Shown here piece by piece: positions 26,906 to 39,933 of a DNA stretch of 64,000 nt; positions within the stretch are counted from its first letter, which is position 1, and the number at the start of each line of letters is the position of its first letter. Location: assembly GCA_030770545.1 (NCBI GenBank), contig CM061102.1, positions 14,686,501-14,750,500 of the forward strand, given 5' to 3'. The DNA comes from Macropodus opercularis. Taxonomy: Eukaryota; Chordata; Actinopteri; Anabantiformes; Osphronemidae. The notes under the pieces were generated by a model. That model saw only the letters and a program-made list of their open reading frames with translations. It did no database searches and had not been told where the DNA came from. The position numbers and the translations under genes were made by a program.

Positions 26906-29895
26906 CTCAACACTTTTCAGTGGTTCCCAAATGCAGTACATACTAGTTGAGTTTGGATTTTAACTATAAGGTATGACATTTGCTATTCCAGTTTTGCACT
27001 GAAGCAGTGGATGCTGTTATTTCTTCAGGTGCTGTAGTCTTCATAGCGCTCATACCGAGCCCTGACTTTCCTCTTTTCTTAATCTGAACATTACCAATGG
27101 ACATAAATTGTGGGGATTCATATTTTCCACTGTAGAATTCTGGCTATGATCCAATTATAAAAGTCACAGTTCAGAAAGCTCCTGGACAAATACCTGAACT
27201 TGCAGGAGAGTATGGAAATTAGATGTGATGTGTTGTGTAGTGAGAGAGTAAAGGATGTTTGATTGTTCTCACACATTTAAATGTCTTTCATTTAAATGTT
27301 TGCAGTGCTAGAAATATTAAAAATAGATCAATTTAATGGGTTTATAATGGCCACTAAAACATCAAACTTGGCGAACAATGTTATGTTTGTCATACTTTTT
27401 CCAGTTAAAGGCAAATTGATGGCTTCATTCAGCTTCTGAATCATATCGATTGCGTTTGCAGTGCCAAACTGCTGCGTCTTAATTTTTCTAACCATAGGAG
27501 GTTAATGATAGCATCATATCTAAAACAGCAATACATAAATCCAGAATATCCAGATCTGACAAGATAAACACTATCATGTGTGTTTACGGTCACAAAGTCT
27601 ATGTTTTCTAACAACCAATTTGGTCTCACCTTGAAAGGCAAGCTGTCCTGCCATGCATGACTAGAACACTTATGGAAAAGTGGCTGATTAATATTGCAAC
27701 AGAGCACTAGTGTTTTATGCTTCTGGGCCAACCGGTAATGGAAAACAAAGCTTTGCTTTGATTTTGCTGCTGTTCTGTTGTTTTCCAATATTCAGTGTTC
27801 TTCAGAGAAAATTGATTTCATGATGTAGTTTTTTATAAGGGCTTTTTCACTGTGCTTACTATGCTACACAACTGAAATATGACCTTGAATTAGCCTTTTT
27901 AAGAGCTTCACAGCTGGGTGGGCTGGACAGCAAAGGTTCAGCCAACTTTAGTGACAAGGTAAGATTAATGAACCGTTAAATGAGTTCATAGAGAGTCTGA
28001 CCATTCTATTGCAGGCTTCAACAACAAGCAGCAACTTAAGGGTTAAATTGGCCTTTGAGGAGTAGGAGGCCACTTCACACAGTCTTTAACAGTAGAGTGG
28101 TCTCCTTGCTTAGATTCAGATTCAGATTAAAAGGTTTTGCAGCATTTTGTCCATGCCTGTGTTGGCCATAATGTAGTGTATAAAAAAGTAAAACTTTAAA
28201 GTAAGATGAGCTGCGTAATCAGTGACGGCTATTCATTCTGCATTATACAAAAAAACTAAACCTTTCCTTCTAAATTCGCTTTTCACACTCCCACTACAGC
28301 AACTGACCAAGCTAGTTGTTGGTTGTAAAGATCAACACAGATGTCTGTTCTACCACTGTCTCAAAACAAGTAGGTGCAATGTATACATTTGATACAGACA
28401 ACTATTGATTCGTTTCCCCAAAAAAGCATCAGTTCTCTTCAGACTCATTTATTGCTAAATTTTCCTCACATTTGGAGCTGAGCATTGGATAAATTCTGGA
28501 TACATTTTCTCTGAGATACAGTCTGTTCCTCAAGCTGTAAGTTTCTGCTTTTAAAAGTCGTTATTTTTAATATGATATCGGATGGCTTAAACAGTGTGGG
28601 CTGCCTGTCCGCCTGAGAGCCACTGTCACGCCAAGGCTGCTTTGTGCTTTGCTGTGTGGCTCCGGTGTGTTTAGGATCCAGAGCCTCCTTCACATGGGTA
28701 AAATGTCTGTTACACATTGCCAAGAGACTTTTGTGTGTATGTGATGTTACATTTTTATTGTAATGATTGTTTATAAAAAACTCAAAGGGTCAGAGTATGT
28801 TAATCTGGCCCCTCTTCGGACCAAGTGTGATTTTGGGTCATATCAACTTGCACTCCTGCAGCAGTTTGAGGCGTGTTGCCTTCCGACGGGAGGTTCCAAT
28901 TACCAGAAAAAATAGAAGGGAGCAACAGCATGGAGGCTTCTCCTGAGAGGCTATACTCTCCCTACTGACACAAAACAGCAAATTATTTAGGTTTATTCAG
29001 TTAGGCAGAGAATGAAAATACATTTATATATCGTAGACCCCAAGACATATTTCAATCTGTGAAAAAAGCATATTTCCAGTCATTTCCAATAATTAATTTC
29101 AGTATTGTGAAACATGAGTCTGCATTCACAACGTCATGGATGCTTCTCCTGACACTAAAAACAATCACTATTTGACTTCATTTAGTCAGGCTGAAAACAC
29201 TTGTTCACTTTATTGACTGACTGGATACAGCAGCCCTCTTCATTGGCTTTTCTTTTGGTTTTATATAAATTCAAGTTCATACAGTATCACATATAAGTGA
29301 AATGAAAATTTGAAATTCATTGTTGTCATGCATTTGTCCAACCAAGGCCTTCTGAGTGTCCATCTACTTTGAAGGCATTTTGCATTGCACGACGAGCTCT
29401 TCCATCCATCAGAAATGATGAAACTGTTTTAGCTTCAGTATCTTCACTTCACAAAAATTAAATTAGATGTTGAAAAATAATAAGAAAAATTTTACACATA
29501 GCAGCCACCTATTACAAACATTATTTTGTTATTGTAGTATATGCAGCTGTGTAGTGGTCAAGCTAAAGGCAGGGTTACTAACACAGAACCCCTCATGATG
29601 TTAATATTAATGACATGCTGCATTGATTCCCTTGGGAAACTGATATTGAACAGCTCCCAGGCAGTAGATGACAGTACAACTAGAGGGTCTCAGCTTGTTG
29701 TCTAGTCTCACACCCACACATATCTTGGACAAACAGGAGTGCAACCACTGACCCAGTGGTTAATAGACAAATGCTTTAACAACTGCTGCCTGTAGGGTAA
29801 AGTAAGTACAATGAGGTCAAATAATGAGCAGCAAAACATGATGCATGCAATTATCATACATACTATAATATAATTCACTATAAATAAATGAATAT
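26906..29895. other. Intronic DNA, nothing recognised
   Basis: AT-rich sequence without a supported exon, RNA gene or repeat. A small direct repeat of catttaaatgt lies at about 27277-27300. One TACAGTA heptamer is at 29280. Confidence 0.5.
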
Positions 29896-29940
29896 ATATG
29901 TTCTCCCCCTGTCTCCATGGGTTTTCTCTTGCTAGTACCA
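29896..29940 (+). mobile_element. SINE mid-body fragment
   Basis: The stretch tatgttctccccctgtctcc then atgggttttctc matches the body of the SINE at 1969-2345. Head and tail are missing. Confidence 0.55.
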
Positions 29941-30049
29941 TCCAAAAGATAAACAGGAATTTCTGTCTCATGTATAAACATCTGGAACTGAGTCCTGCAG
30001 CCCCACTACTCATGCAAGGAAATGCAGTTCAATCTATGGAAAGAAAATA

Positions 30050-30147
30050 ACATATAATAACATAACATAACATAACATAACATAACATAACATAACATAA
30101 CATAACATAACATAACATATAATATAATATAATATAATATAATATGT
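30050..30147. repeat. Compound pentanucleotide array (CATAA)n-(ATAAT)n
   Basis: About 14 near-perfect copies of cataa up to 30118, then five of ataat. The switch of one base within the unit suggests the second block grew from a mutated unit of the first. The array abuts the Tc1 remnant that begins at 30149. Confidence 0.95.
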
Positions 30148-30148
30148 G

Positions 30149-30436
30149 TATTGCCAACAGTATTCCCTCACCCATCCAAATAATAGGAATCAGTGCACAA
30201 AGCAAGGTCTGTAAAGACATGGGGGACAGAGTCTGGTGTGGATGAACTTGACTGATTGTCCTGACCTCAACCCGATAGAACACCTTTGGGACGAGTTAGA
30301 GCACAGACTGAGACCCAGGCCTGATCAGTGTGGGACCTAACAAATGCACTTCTGGAAGAATGGTGAAAAATTCCCATAAACACACTCCTAAACCTTATGG
30401 ACAACCTTCCCAGAGTTGAAGCTGTTATAGCACAGT
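30149..30436 (+). mobile_element. Internally deleted Tc1-like transposon remnant
   Basis: It begins with a terminal-repeat piece (attgccaacagtattccctc, acccatccaaataat) and then jumps to the last third of a Tc1-type transposase. The plus strand reads about CPDLNPIEHLWDELEHRLR (30260-30315), which holds the third catalytic residue of the DDE triad (Glu of NPIEHLW). Degraded C-terminal codons follow, ending near gaagctgttatagc. Frameshifts and stops interrupt it. The right terminal repeat and the first two catalytic Asp regions are absent, so it cannot move or encode transposase. Confidence 0.8.
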
Positions 30437-33400
30437 GATTTTTTTTTTTTTTTGATGTTTGTTCACAAATGCTTTACAGGTTACATACATAACCTTTGAA
30501 CAAGACCTGTAACAATAATACATTTACCTGAAATATAATCTATTTTATGGCTGACTTGCACAGCGGCAGTAATTAGTGTTGCATAATGTATCCAATCTGT
30601 ATTCTTCTGGCTGAATGGAGCTCTCTCTAAAACATTTCTATGTAGTATGATTGCTGAGAGTTTGCACCATTTAAGGTTTAGGTTATTTATAATGACTTGT
30701 AAATATCAGACTCCACAAATGCATAGCAAACGCCTGACCTTCTGTTCTGTGACGGTTCTTATCAGGCGCCCTGAGCGATAAAACGATTCATCTTTCTCAA
30801 CACTGTAGAGTGACAGTCCATCAATCAACCTCTGAGTTTCTGCCATGGGAATCATTAAAGTTTCAGCTACTCTAATGAAACCACTGGGAAGTAGTTAATG
30901 AGTGTAAAACTTTGTTGAATGTTTTGGGTTTCCTGACCTTACTCAGGCGCCGTGGACCCTTGAAATACCACTCAATGTAAATGCAAGCAGCACTCGGGTC
31001 GTCACTCAGATCAGCACACTGGTCACAGACATGAATACATTTTATTATTTGAATACTGAATTTAGAGACAGCATAGAATTCTTAGATAAGCATATTAAAC
31101 TAACTGCATCTAAATAAGTGTATAAATACTGCAAGTAATGTTAATGTTGAATTAGTTATAATATCTAATTAGCACCCATAGGAGTTTTAGCATGCATTTT
31201 TTTAACCAAGGCCCCACACCATAAGTTGTATACTAACACTTTTATCCTAACCATTTGTCCTCATTTGAATTGGAGCAAAGCAGTCAGAGATGTCTGATGC
31301 CACAGGCTGCCCTGCACTTCCATTTATACAGAGAGCCTCATCAAACCCTGGTCATAGTAGCACACAGGACAACAGGGGAGAGAGTAAGCAAAAAACCTCC
31401 CCTACAAACATACAACATACAATTCACCATAGATTTGCACTGCTGGCGCCCAATCAGATGGTCTGGATGGTCTGGATAACTGGACACTAACCCGACGCTC
31501 ACACAAACATGTGAGAAGTGAGAAGCCACCACCAAAACAGTCACGTCAGCTGTGATGGTCTCATAAATCCTCACGTGTCCTGGCAAAAATCCAACTCTCT
31601 GTCAGCGATGTCTGTTGGGTCCAGGTTTTAAAGATGAACTATTCTCCCACATACTCATAGGACAAACTGGGTGAGCAGGGATTTCTGTGAGGGTTAGGAG
31701 AAAAGAAAATAGGTCACTCTGCACAGTCGATTAATCACAATTCTTAATCAGAAGCCTCCTGTGCACTCCCACAAATTCTACAAAGGTACCTTTATTACAT
31801 ATTCGAGCAATAAGTCATCTTTAGCTTATGATATTATCAAAACTTATGGCTTTGAGCTTGTGCTTTTCTGTGCATCTTGCTTACACAGCACCCGTTCTCA
31901 CCCCCTCCAATCTGTAGGTTTGAGTGTTTAAATAAATAAAGCAGAGATGGTGCTGCTTTATTTAAATACTCACTGCAGTGCAAACAGTTCCATGGGCTTA
32001 CAATATATCAGATGGCAAAAGTAAGGCCATGGCCAAGGGTGCAGAGGAGTAAACCAAAAGCTGTGGGGAAGGGGGAAAAGGCGAGGCCGTGGTCTGGAGG
32101 GTTGTGGTGATGAAGGTTGATGCCCAAGTCCATTTATGGTTACACCAGAGGAACAAAGTTAACTGAAAACTTCTCCATAGGTTCAACCAAGAGACCACAG
32201 TGCATTCCAAAATAACAGAACAAGGTGGCAAGGTTTTGTGGAAAAAAACATTCTGGGCACATGGTCAGACAAAAAATACATTATAACTTGGCATGAATCT
32301 TTCTCTTAATATTGTGCAGAATAATACAAGGTCACACAATTTCTTTGATGTTCATTAGGTGAAAAAACATAATTTTCATTCCACAGACATATGAAAACTC
32401 TAGAGCATAATCAGAACAAGATCAATCCGTGAATGACTTAAACAAGGTTAGCAAAAGCATGACTCCTAGATCATTTCAGGATGTTGGCCTCTATGACCTA
32501 TATTTTTTTTGACTATGTCTATTTTTGTCAGATTGCTGTCAAAGTGTATTTAAATGATCACATTTATCATAAATAGTCACTGCTAATGTCAGTACGCCTA
32601 ACATGAGACTGATTTACTCTTACTTACTGTCTGTAATAATTTCTTTGTGAATAAACCAAAAGCAATATAATGTAATAACAATTAATCTAATAATAAAATA
32701 ATAATTTGTTGGGGCTTAATTTTGTGTTTAAGTTTTTAGAATGTGGTTTGAAATTACTCTGAAATAAATTAGGCCTTCCCTGAAAAACATGTCGCCTGGA
32801 TGGCAGCATGTGTTGATTTGAAGGTTATCAAGCATTTATGTCGCTTTCACCGATGTACAAGTTACTTTACTCGTGCGTTGTGAACTAATGCACCCCAGTA
32901 CCTTAACTGATGGCTTTGGAACTGTGTGCTGATAAGTCAGTTGGTCCCTCTTGACTTTAACTTGAAGGACTCGTGGTTTTTCAAAAGAATCTTATTTACA
33001 CTCAGAGCACAGGACACTTTTTTTTGCTTTGCCTCAGCCCATCCTAAATGAGCTTGGGCTGGCTTGGGTCCAAACATTGCTGGTATTCAGCATTGGTTTT
33101 CAGCCTCGTCCCATGTCTACTGAGATTTCTCCAAGTTTCTGTGAATCTTTGAACTTTTTATCTGAGCTGTAGGGTGGTGAAATCATTGAACTCTTTGCAA
33201 TGTTACATCAAGAGACTCTTTTGCCCACATAGATTTTCATAGAGTGGTGAAGCTTACCCTACCCTCTCTGGACTGTTCTCTCTATACCAAGTCATGACAG
33301 TGACTAGCAGTACTGTGAGAGGTTTCACCAGGTGATTTTTGAAAAATTCAGTACGTGATCATTTACGAACAATTTAAAAACTATATTTATCGGCAGTTTG

Positions 33401-35232
33401 TGTCAAATCAGAGGCAGCATTTAACCAAACACCAAGATTCCAAGAAAATAGGTTGAGAAGAAATGTTTCCAACTTTCTGGTATATCCACTGGTGACCACA
33501 CTGATCCAGCATAGATCAACTCGGGCAACAACAGTAAAACGGCTGTGAAGTGTGAAAGACTTTGAGATGTTGTCCTCAGCATTGTTTAATGGTACTGTAC
33601 GAGAGGCAGGTCCATTTTTTTTTGTTTGGAATGTTGTTTTATTGTAGCAAATGCAGTTATGGATGCAGTGAAGAGTCATTCATCCCCACTTGACTGAAGG
33701 CTAGACTTTATTCCTCCGCTTGCAGCTTGCTTTTGAATTCAGTTGACTTTTATTTGAGACTAGAGACTTTGTTGCTGTTGTTAGTGAAAGCTCTGTTGAA
33801 TGTATTTCTTTGTAATGGACAAGTTTTTTTTTCCCCCGCATCATCTCAGGATGTTTTTTAAGAAGAAACAAAAGTAACTGTGTAATGATTGTCGCTAGAC
33901 ACTGAAAGCTGTCTGTGTGTACCCGACTCTTGTTATGATGAAGAATCCTTGACATCGGCCTTGAGGCTGCCCACCGTTTATCTGTTACTTATGATTAAAT
34001 GTGACAGGGCAGCAGCATCCATTTGGCGTATATACCAGCCAGTGTCCATGACCTTGAATAGATGAATACTGAGTGAATAATAATGAATAATTTATGATAA
34101 TAATTTGTTGTGTTATTGAATGTCTTGTGTTCATAGAACATTAGCACTCAGTGTGTTTGTGTCAGATGTAGTGTAGCATTCCTGGTGGTTTTGATGAGTA
34201 CTATTTCAGACATGATAGCAGGACAGTTGTTTCTAGTTTAAAGCTTTATGCCAAGTGGTGTGCTGAGAGATTGTTCTAACATGATTATAGGTGATGCATA
34301 GAGCAAAAACATACAGGAAGAAATACAAAAATAGAGAAATACAGAACAACTGTGGTCATTTTCTCATTTTTTTACAGATTCATGTGCTTAAAGATGGTTC
34401 ATATCCAAAAGTCTGTGGTTTTTTTCTCCGTGCCTCTGACTCATTGTTTCATGTGGTGACGCGTTTCTTCTATGCACTTTACACTTGGTTGCGATATTTT
34501 AGAAATACAGTAAATAAACCAGAGATCTCATACATACACAGATGACTGCTGTACCGAGTCCACCAAGAAAATAAACTTTACTATTATCCTGTCAGTCAGA
34601 CCCAGAGAAAACAAGCATGCATAGTCACATTCTAACCAGCAGCTAAGTTAGACTATGTTCATATCATATGCCTTGATGGTCAATTCTGGATCTGACAAAA
34701 ATAACCAATCATATGTGAGGACAGGCTACGGCTAGAGAGGAAAGCGAGGCAGAAGCTAGGACGACAGAGAGGATACTGTAGTACCGTCACAGAAGGACAG
34801 AGAGAGGCAGAGGAGCCGTATATACATGGAAAAGGTGAAAAGAAGTACTGTAAAGAAGCAACAGCTGGCTGCATTTCAATGATAGTGAAGACGCGAGTGC
34901 CGTATTGAAATACTTTTTTTTTTTGCCAGAAAGGGCAGGCTAAACATGAACTAAGAAACAAGCTTCATGAAGAGTCAGAATAGCTGAAGCTTGAAGAGAT
35001 AAACCTTCCACTGGTGCTGTGTAGGTCTGAGTTTACGACACCGCACACAGCATTTCTTATTAACCACATTAATTATAGAACCTAATTTACATAAGTAAAG
35101 CTGGTGAATAAGAATAAAATGAAATATTAATTCCTTTATTTCCATTTCACTACTGTTAAAGCACATTCTTGTTTGTCTGCAGCAGTGTTTGACTTTTCAG
35201 AACCGGATGTGGAAGTCATAAGACGAGATCGA
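30437..35232. other. Intronic DNA, no gene recognised
   Basis: No exon or assignable transposon was recognised. A T-tract lies at 30439-30453, directly after the Tc1 remnant. An imperfect hairpin lies at 31922-31973. TACAGTA/TACTGTA heptamers are at 33593, 34506, 34774 and 34846. The stretch 34700-34830 is purine-rich. Confidence 0.5.
31922..31973. repeat. Imperfect inverted repeat (hairpin)
   Basis: Arms of about 21-23 bases, gtttaaataaataaagcag against ctgctttatttaaatactc, flank the 8-base loop agatggtg. The inner ataaagcag/ctgctttat part pairs perfectly; the outer part has an indel and mismatches. It may be a small MITE relic or chance. Confidence 0.6.
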
Positions 35233-35916
35233 TCAAAGACATACATTTTCATTTTCAGAATTGGATTTAGCGCAGACTTGTTTTTGTACAGTAATTGAAA
35301 TCATACATGTGTGTATTAAACCCACTTTAAGTCCATTATTTGTTAGTACTAAATCAAATTGGTGGCTCAGCAGTAAATAACATATTCTGTGGGACGTCTG
35401 TAAATGTCGGTCACACACGTCCTGTGGGAAGTATTTCTCCACTCTTTCTGATTCACGTCTCGGCTTTGATGGAGCACTGTGATAGAACTGGATTCCCATA
35501 AGGCTGTCTCCTCTGACCCTGCAGTGGCTGTGGAATGTGACAGTATGAGTAATGCTATTCATCCACTGTGGTCCAGTGGATTGAAGTCTAGGCATTGTGT
35601 GGAGAGAAAACAATAATCTGTCTTTAATATGAATCCTTTGACACCCGTTCTGTTCCAGGGTCTCTCCATGCTCCGTATATCTGCTCTTTTCAGGCACATT
35701 TTCCAAACTGCTTCCCAGAGAATGCTGAAGATATGTAAATGTGGCAGTTGGCATAGATTCATGGTAAATGGAAATTTTCACAGGTGCTGACATTTTGGGC
35801 AGTGGAGCGTGATCAACATTACAGACTTTATTCACAATATGTTTGGCAGTTGGTGGGTCTTCTGTTGTCATTAACAAAAATGTTTCATAGAACTGAATAT
35901 TCCATTTATTCCTCAT
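35233..35916 (-). other. Unrecognised 227-codon open reading frame
   Basis: It runs from an ATG at 35914-35916 to a TGA at 35233. A stop codon lies two codons upstream of the ATG, so the frame is closed just before the start. The predicted product has no signal peptide, transmembrane segment or domain I recognise. It is fairly rich in His, Ser and Thr, with Cys scattered through it. No splice signals, polyadenylation site or retroposon flanks were identified. It is much longer than any other ORF in the window and unlikely by chance at this base composition. It may be an exon on the opposite strand, part of an unfamiliar mobile element, or a relic that has not yet gained stops. No function is proposed. 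Confidence 0.3.
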
Positions 35917-36611
35917 ATCTCAAAAACACAGAGAACTTGGTACTGTCTTAGTAGGCTGTGTTAGGCCCACAGGGTGGGGTAAGATGACTCAAACACATAT
36001 CTGTGTTCATGTCTTTTATACTGCGCAGTTCTCACAGCAGTATCGGGAATTCAGCAGACATGTATTGTTTTGTTTTTTCGAATGCTGCTGAGGAAGTAGC
36101 TGCTGAGCGGGTACACACCTAGTTACCATTTTGTGCCTGACACCTGAAATAATAAAGTGACAGTGGATTGAGAAATTACTGTATGAGAAGAAGCACAGCT
36201 GTGTGGCAGTTTGGCACGGTGCTGACAGTTGTCATTCCGGGCACTTTCCTGTGTATTTTAAGAGTTTGCGGTTGAGTGCTACACTCTTGTGAATATTCTG
36301 GTGAAGTTTGGGGTGAGAGAATGTGCACGTTTACCTTTCAGCATTGTGTTTTTGTCCTTTTTGTCATTTTCAATTCCCAGCGTGCACCACAGTCCATGTT
36401 GCTGTTGAAAACGTTGGCTCTGCGAACATATAAAGCACAATTTGACTGTTGCTGGGGACTAATTTTACCCGTTCAACCAGGACATTGTGATATTGTAGAC
36501 ACAGTGATTGTGTTCTTTGGAGTGCAGGCATTTGACACTGTATGAAGCCTGTCAGATTGTACAAAATACAAAAGAAATAAAATAGCACTGAAAATTTAGA
36601 TTCTTTTATTC

Positions 36612-36612
36612 T

Positions 36613-36646
<34 letters not shown>

Positions 36647-36647
36647 G

Positions 36648-36693
<46 letters not shown>
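36612..36693. repeat. (TA)n-(TG)n compound microsatellite
   Basis: About six TA units, then TG units with one ggggg interruption near 36646-36650. The total is about 82 bases. It is a likely variable locus with Z-DNA potential. Confidence 0.95.
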
Positions 36694-36697
<4 letters not shown>

Positions 36698-37132
36698 AAA
36701 TGGACAGATCCTTGAGAAATCACTCTAAATGTAGTAATAAATGCAGAGGAATTCAGTGCAGTCACAGTTAGTGCATGAATAGATCTTTGGCATTTGACTT
36801 GAGCCTTATGCTGTATCTGTTTATTTAAGGCATGAATATTTTAGCTCAAGATGCTGCTGTTGCTTTGCCCAATGCATCACATTCAGAGATATTTTAAGTC
36901 TCCTGCAGTCTATGAATCCCCCTCCATAGTTCCATAGTATATTATTGGAATGCAATGTAAAACCAGCAAGTACAGTATCAGCTATCGAGAGAGAAATAGT
37001 TCTGCAGAGGGAAAGGTAGAAGTGTGACACAATAAGTGGAAAAATGTTGAAAGAAGCGTGTCTCTACAGGCTGCAAGTCGGAAACGTTTTTTTTATTCTC
37101 AACTAGAAATATTAAAAAATTATATATATAAA

Positions 37133-37185
37133 CAACTGGGATAGGCTCCAGCACCAATACGGGAAAACCGGTAGAAAATGAATGC
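37133..37185 (+). mobile_element. SINE tail fragment
   Basis: The string actgggataggctccagcac followed by ggtagaaaatgaatg matches the 3' end of the SINE family at 1969-2345. Confidence 0.65.
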
Positions 37186-39900
37186 ATAAAACAATATCCT
37201 TCCTCTATTCATGTATTCAAGTTCCTGCCTGTCGGTTTAAATGGAAAAAAAAATCTAATTTCAAAAGTTTTTACATAATTTAATTTGTCATTTCCATTAT
37301 AAAGACATTAACTCAAATCAGATTTAAAAAAAATATGTGAGGTTTTCGGTTTTTATTGTCAAAACAAACGAAAAAGGAAAAAGAAAAGGCTGGTTTACCA
37401 ATGTAGTTTTTAAATTTCCATTTTTTTTTTTTACTTTTCAATTAATAATCACAAATCATATATTGCATTCAAATATAATGCAGCTACAGATTACTATTCA
37501 GACGAAAACATTATTTAAATTTCCTGTAATTATGTAGTTCATGTGAATATTATAAAATCAAGAACACTACTGAAATAAATTGGCAACTGTCAACAAATAT
37601 TTTGTGAATTAAAACTAAACAGAAATGTTGTGAATCGTTACAGTCTGAAAAATGGGGGATTAAAAACAATACATACTGTAAACAAGACAGGACAAATAAA
37701 AATCTTAGACTGATCCATTAATGAGCAGCCACTGTTGTCATAGTGAGAGGTTGGATGATTTCACATGAAACACAGTTTGAAGTATCTTCACACTGGGCAC
37801 CAAGCACAAACCATTTTGGCATGAAGTGCGGTTGAGAAAAGCACACTGACTGTCAGGTGAGTGTTACAACAAGACAGTTTTTGACACTGCCACCCATTCT
37901 TGGCCTCTCTCCAAGAACTGGAACTTATATGTGCAGCCGAATCAAAAGCTGTCACCTACTGTGCCATCTTGTCAGCGAAGTATCTTCCCCAGAATTTATA
38001 TTATTATTTTGTCAATTACTTTTTTTTTGTTCCATATGTCGTTTGAAAATGAGGAACACAAATTGAAGTGACAGCACCAGTATCAGACACAGAGTATGTT
38101 TCCAGCTGGGCATTGTGTCTGCTTTACAGTTTGCTCTACTGAGCCTCTTGTTAGTAAAGTAATCGGTATGTCTTTCTTGTCTTATGATTGATTTCTCCCT
38201 GTATCCCCATTGAACATTGTTGCTATTGTAGGTGAGAAGAAAATATCTGAATGTGGCTTCATCAACGTGCCATTTATCCGTACATATTAGATAACATACG
38301 ACGAAAAAACAAGCTAATAGACCCAAGGGGGTGTAGGTGGTTTATGACACTGTGCATCTCCCTTGCAACTGGAATTTTCCCAGTAGAAATTGTAGCACTA
38401 AATACTAAAATGTGGAAACTGTAGGTCATTCTAAGCTTCTCCTAAGCCTTCAGACATTGCATGTCTTCTCTTTCATTATGTATAGACTGAGACAGTTGTG
38501 TAAAGCTTTCAGTCATCTCCTTGATGTTTTTAGGGCAGGATAGTGAAGATAATGGGGCTAATAAATATGGCATTATGTAAACGACTAAACAACGTTCCGT
38601 GCTGATACATACCATAGTGAGATCTTTCCTGTGAACATTGTTCCTTGTTTAGGGTTTTATAGTATATAGTGATGAAATTCTGTATAATACTGCACAGTGC
38701 CCAAGATGAGTAATTGAAAATAGACCTGGAGCTATGAGACCAAGGAGTGGCCAGAAGCGAGGGGGCTTGGCTGGAGTGAGAGAGAGAGTTTGGAAGAGGA
38801 GCAGGACTAAACAGGCCAGGGATCATAACAAACTGTATAACATACTATATTGTTATGTGCCTGAGTTGAATTCCAGCGTTACGCGTATAAGGTGAACAAC
38901 AGAAACAAAGTCCTTGAACCTTAACGGCTATATACAGTACATCGATTGTCCTCACCATCTAACGTGACATGTTTGAGTTGCCCCACACAAAGAGCTGTAG
39001 GTTCCGCTAAACAAAAATGACTGCAACAAAGCAATTTGGTTTGGGTTTCAATTGTTCTTACTGTTTCCTTAATCATGTCACAATTATAATTACTAAACAC
39101 AGCAACAGATATTGGTGTTATTCTTGAACCTCACTTTCTATCCTCTGGGAAATATCATGTGTTTTGTTTACCTCTCTATCCACCTTAATGTAATATTTAA
39201 TCATAGTTAAAACATACTTTTAATTGTGTTGACAGACTTAATCATTCTCAGTATTGGTTCCAGGTTGAAGGTTTCACTTCATATTTTTCAAATTTATGTT
39301 GTCTGATAGTGAGTTTTCATATCCGCTGCCTGATCCTTTAAATTCCACTCACACCTTTCTTTTTCCTGGGTTTAGCACCACGCTCAGTGGTGCACACTTT
39401 AATTTTTGCCAGCTTGCGTTAATCTGTGAACCTGAAATGTCTTGTTTTGCTCTATTTACCGTGAATGCAGTGTTTATGTGACTTAGGGGTTAGCAAACAC
39501 TGCCGGGTGTGTGAAGCTCCCTTGTTGACGTGCTCTGTGGACTGTGTGTGATAATTTGTGTTGAAACTGGGAGACTAATCAGACAGACTCTGAGGCTTTG
39601 TGCACTGAACTCATCTGTCTGTACAGTGTCAGTGAAGTTTTTAAAACTTCAGGCTATACTGGATTTGGAAAGACATTTTTTGCTATTACTGCAAACTTTA
39701 AAACTTTAGAGTTTCTATTCTTTTACAAATACTTTTATAATTTTATTGAGTTTATGTTGTTCTCTTTCCCTTAAGAAGAAAAAGGGACAAATAGAGAAGA
39801 ATCTTTAATACTTGCAGTCAGTGGGACCTGAAGGACTCTTGGCTGCACCATGTTATTTGAATGTTTTCACAATGATTGTGCTGTAGACATAAGCATTTAT

Positions 39901-39933
39901 CTAACGTGGGCTTTCCTTCTTTTCGCCTACCAG
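39901..39933 (+). other. 3' splice site and branch point of the IgLON exon
   Basis: A ctaac branch-point match (39901-39905) lies about 29 bases before the exon. It is followed by the pyrimidine-rich run ctttccttcttttcgcctac and the acceptor cag ending at 39933. The acceptor leaves a phase that restores the expected Arg-Cys junction of IgLON proteins, which supports this boundary. Confidence 0.8.

Larger units (their letters stand above)
35917..39900. other. Intronic DNA leading to the IgLON exon
   Basis: It holds a long TA/TG array (36612-36693), a SINE tail piece (37133-37185) and TACAGTA/TACTGTA heptamers at 36177, 36971, 37674 and 38933. No coding exon was recognised. The first IgLON exon (signal peptide to the start of Ig1) was not found and probably lies upstream of the window. 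Confidence 0.5.

Noticed and set aside
30029..30283. 84-codon minus-strand ORF rich in CYVML repeats
   Set aside because: It is the translated pentanucleotide array.
36370..36765. 131-codon minus-strand ORF
   Set aside because: Its middle is a translated (TG)n array (HTHTHT), a low-complexity artefact.
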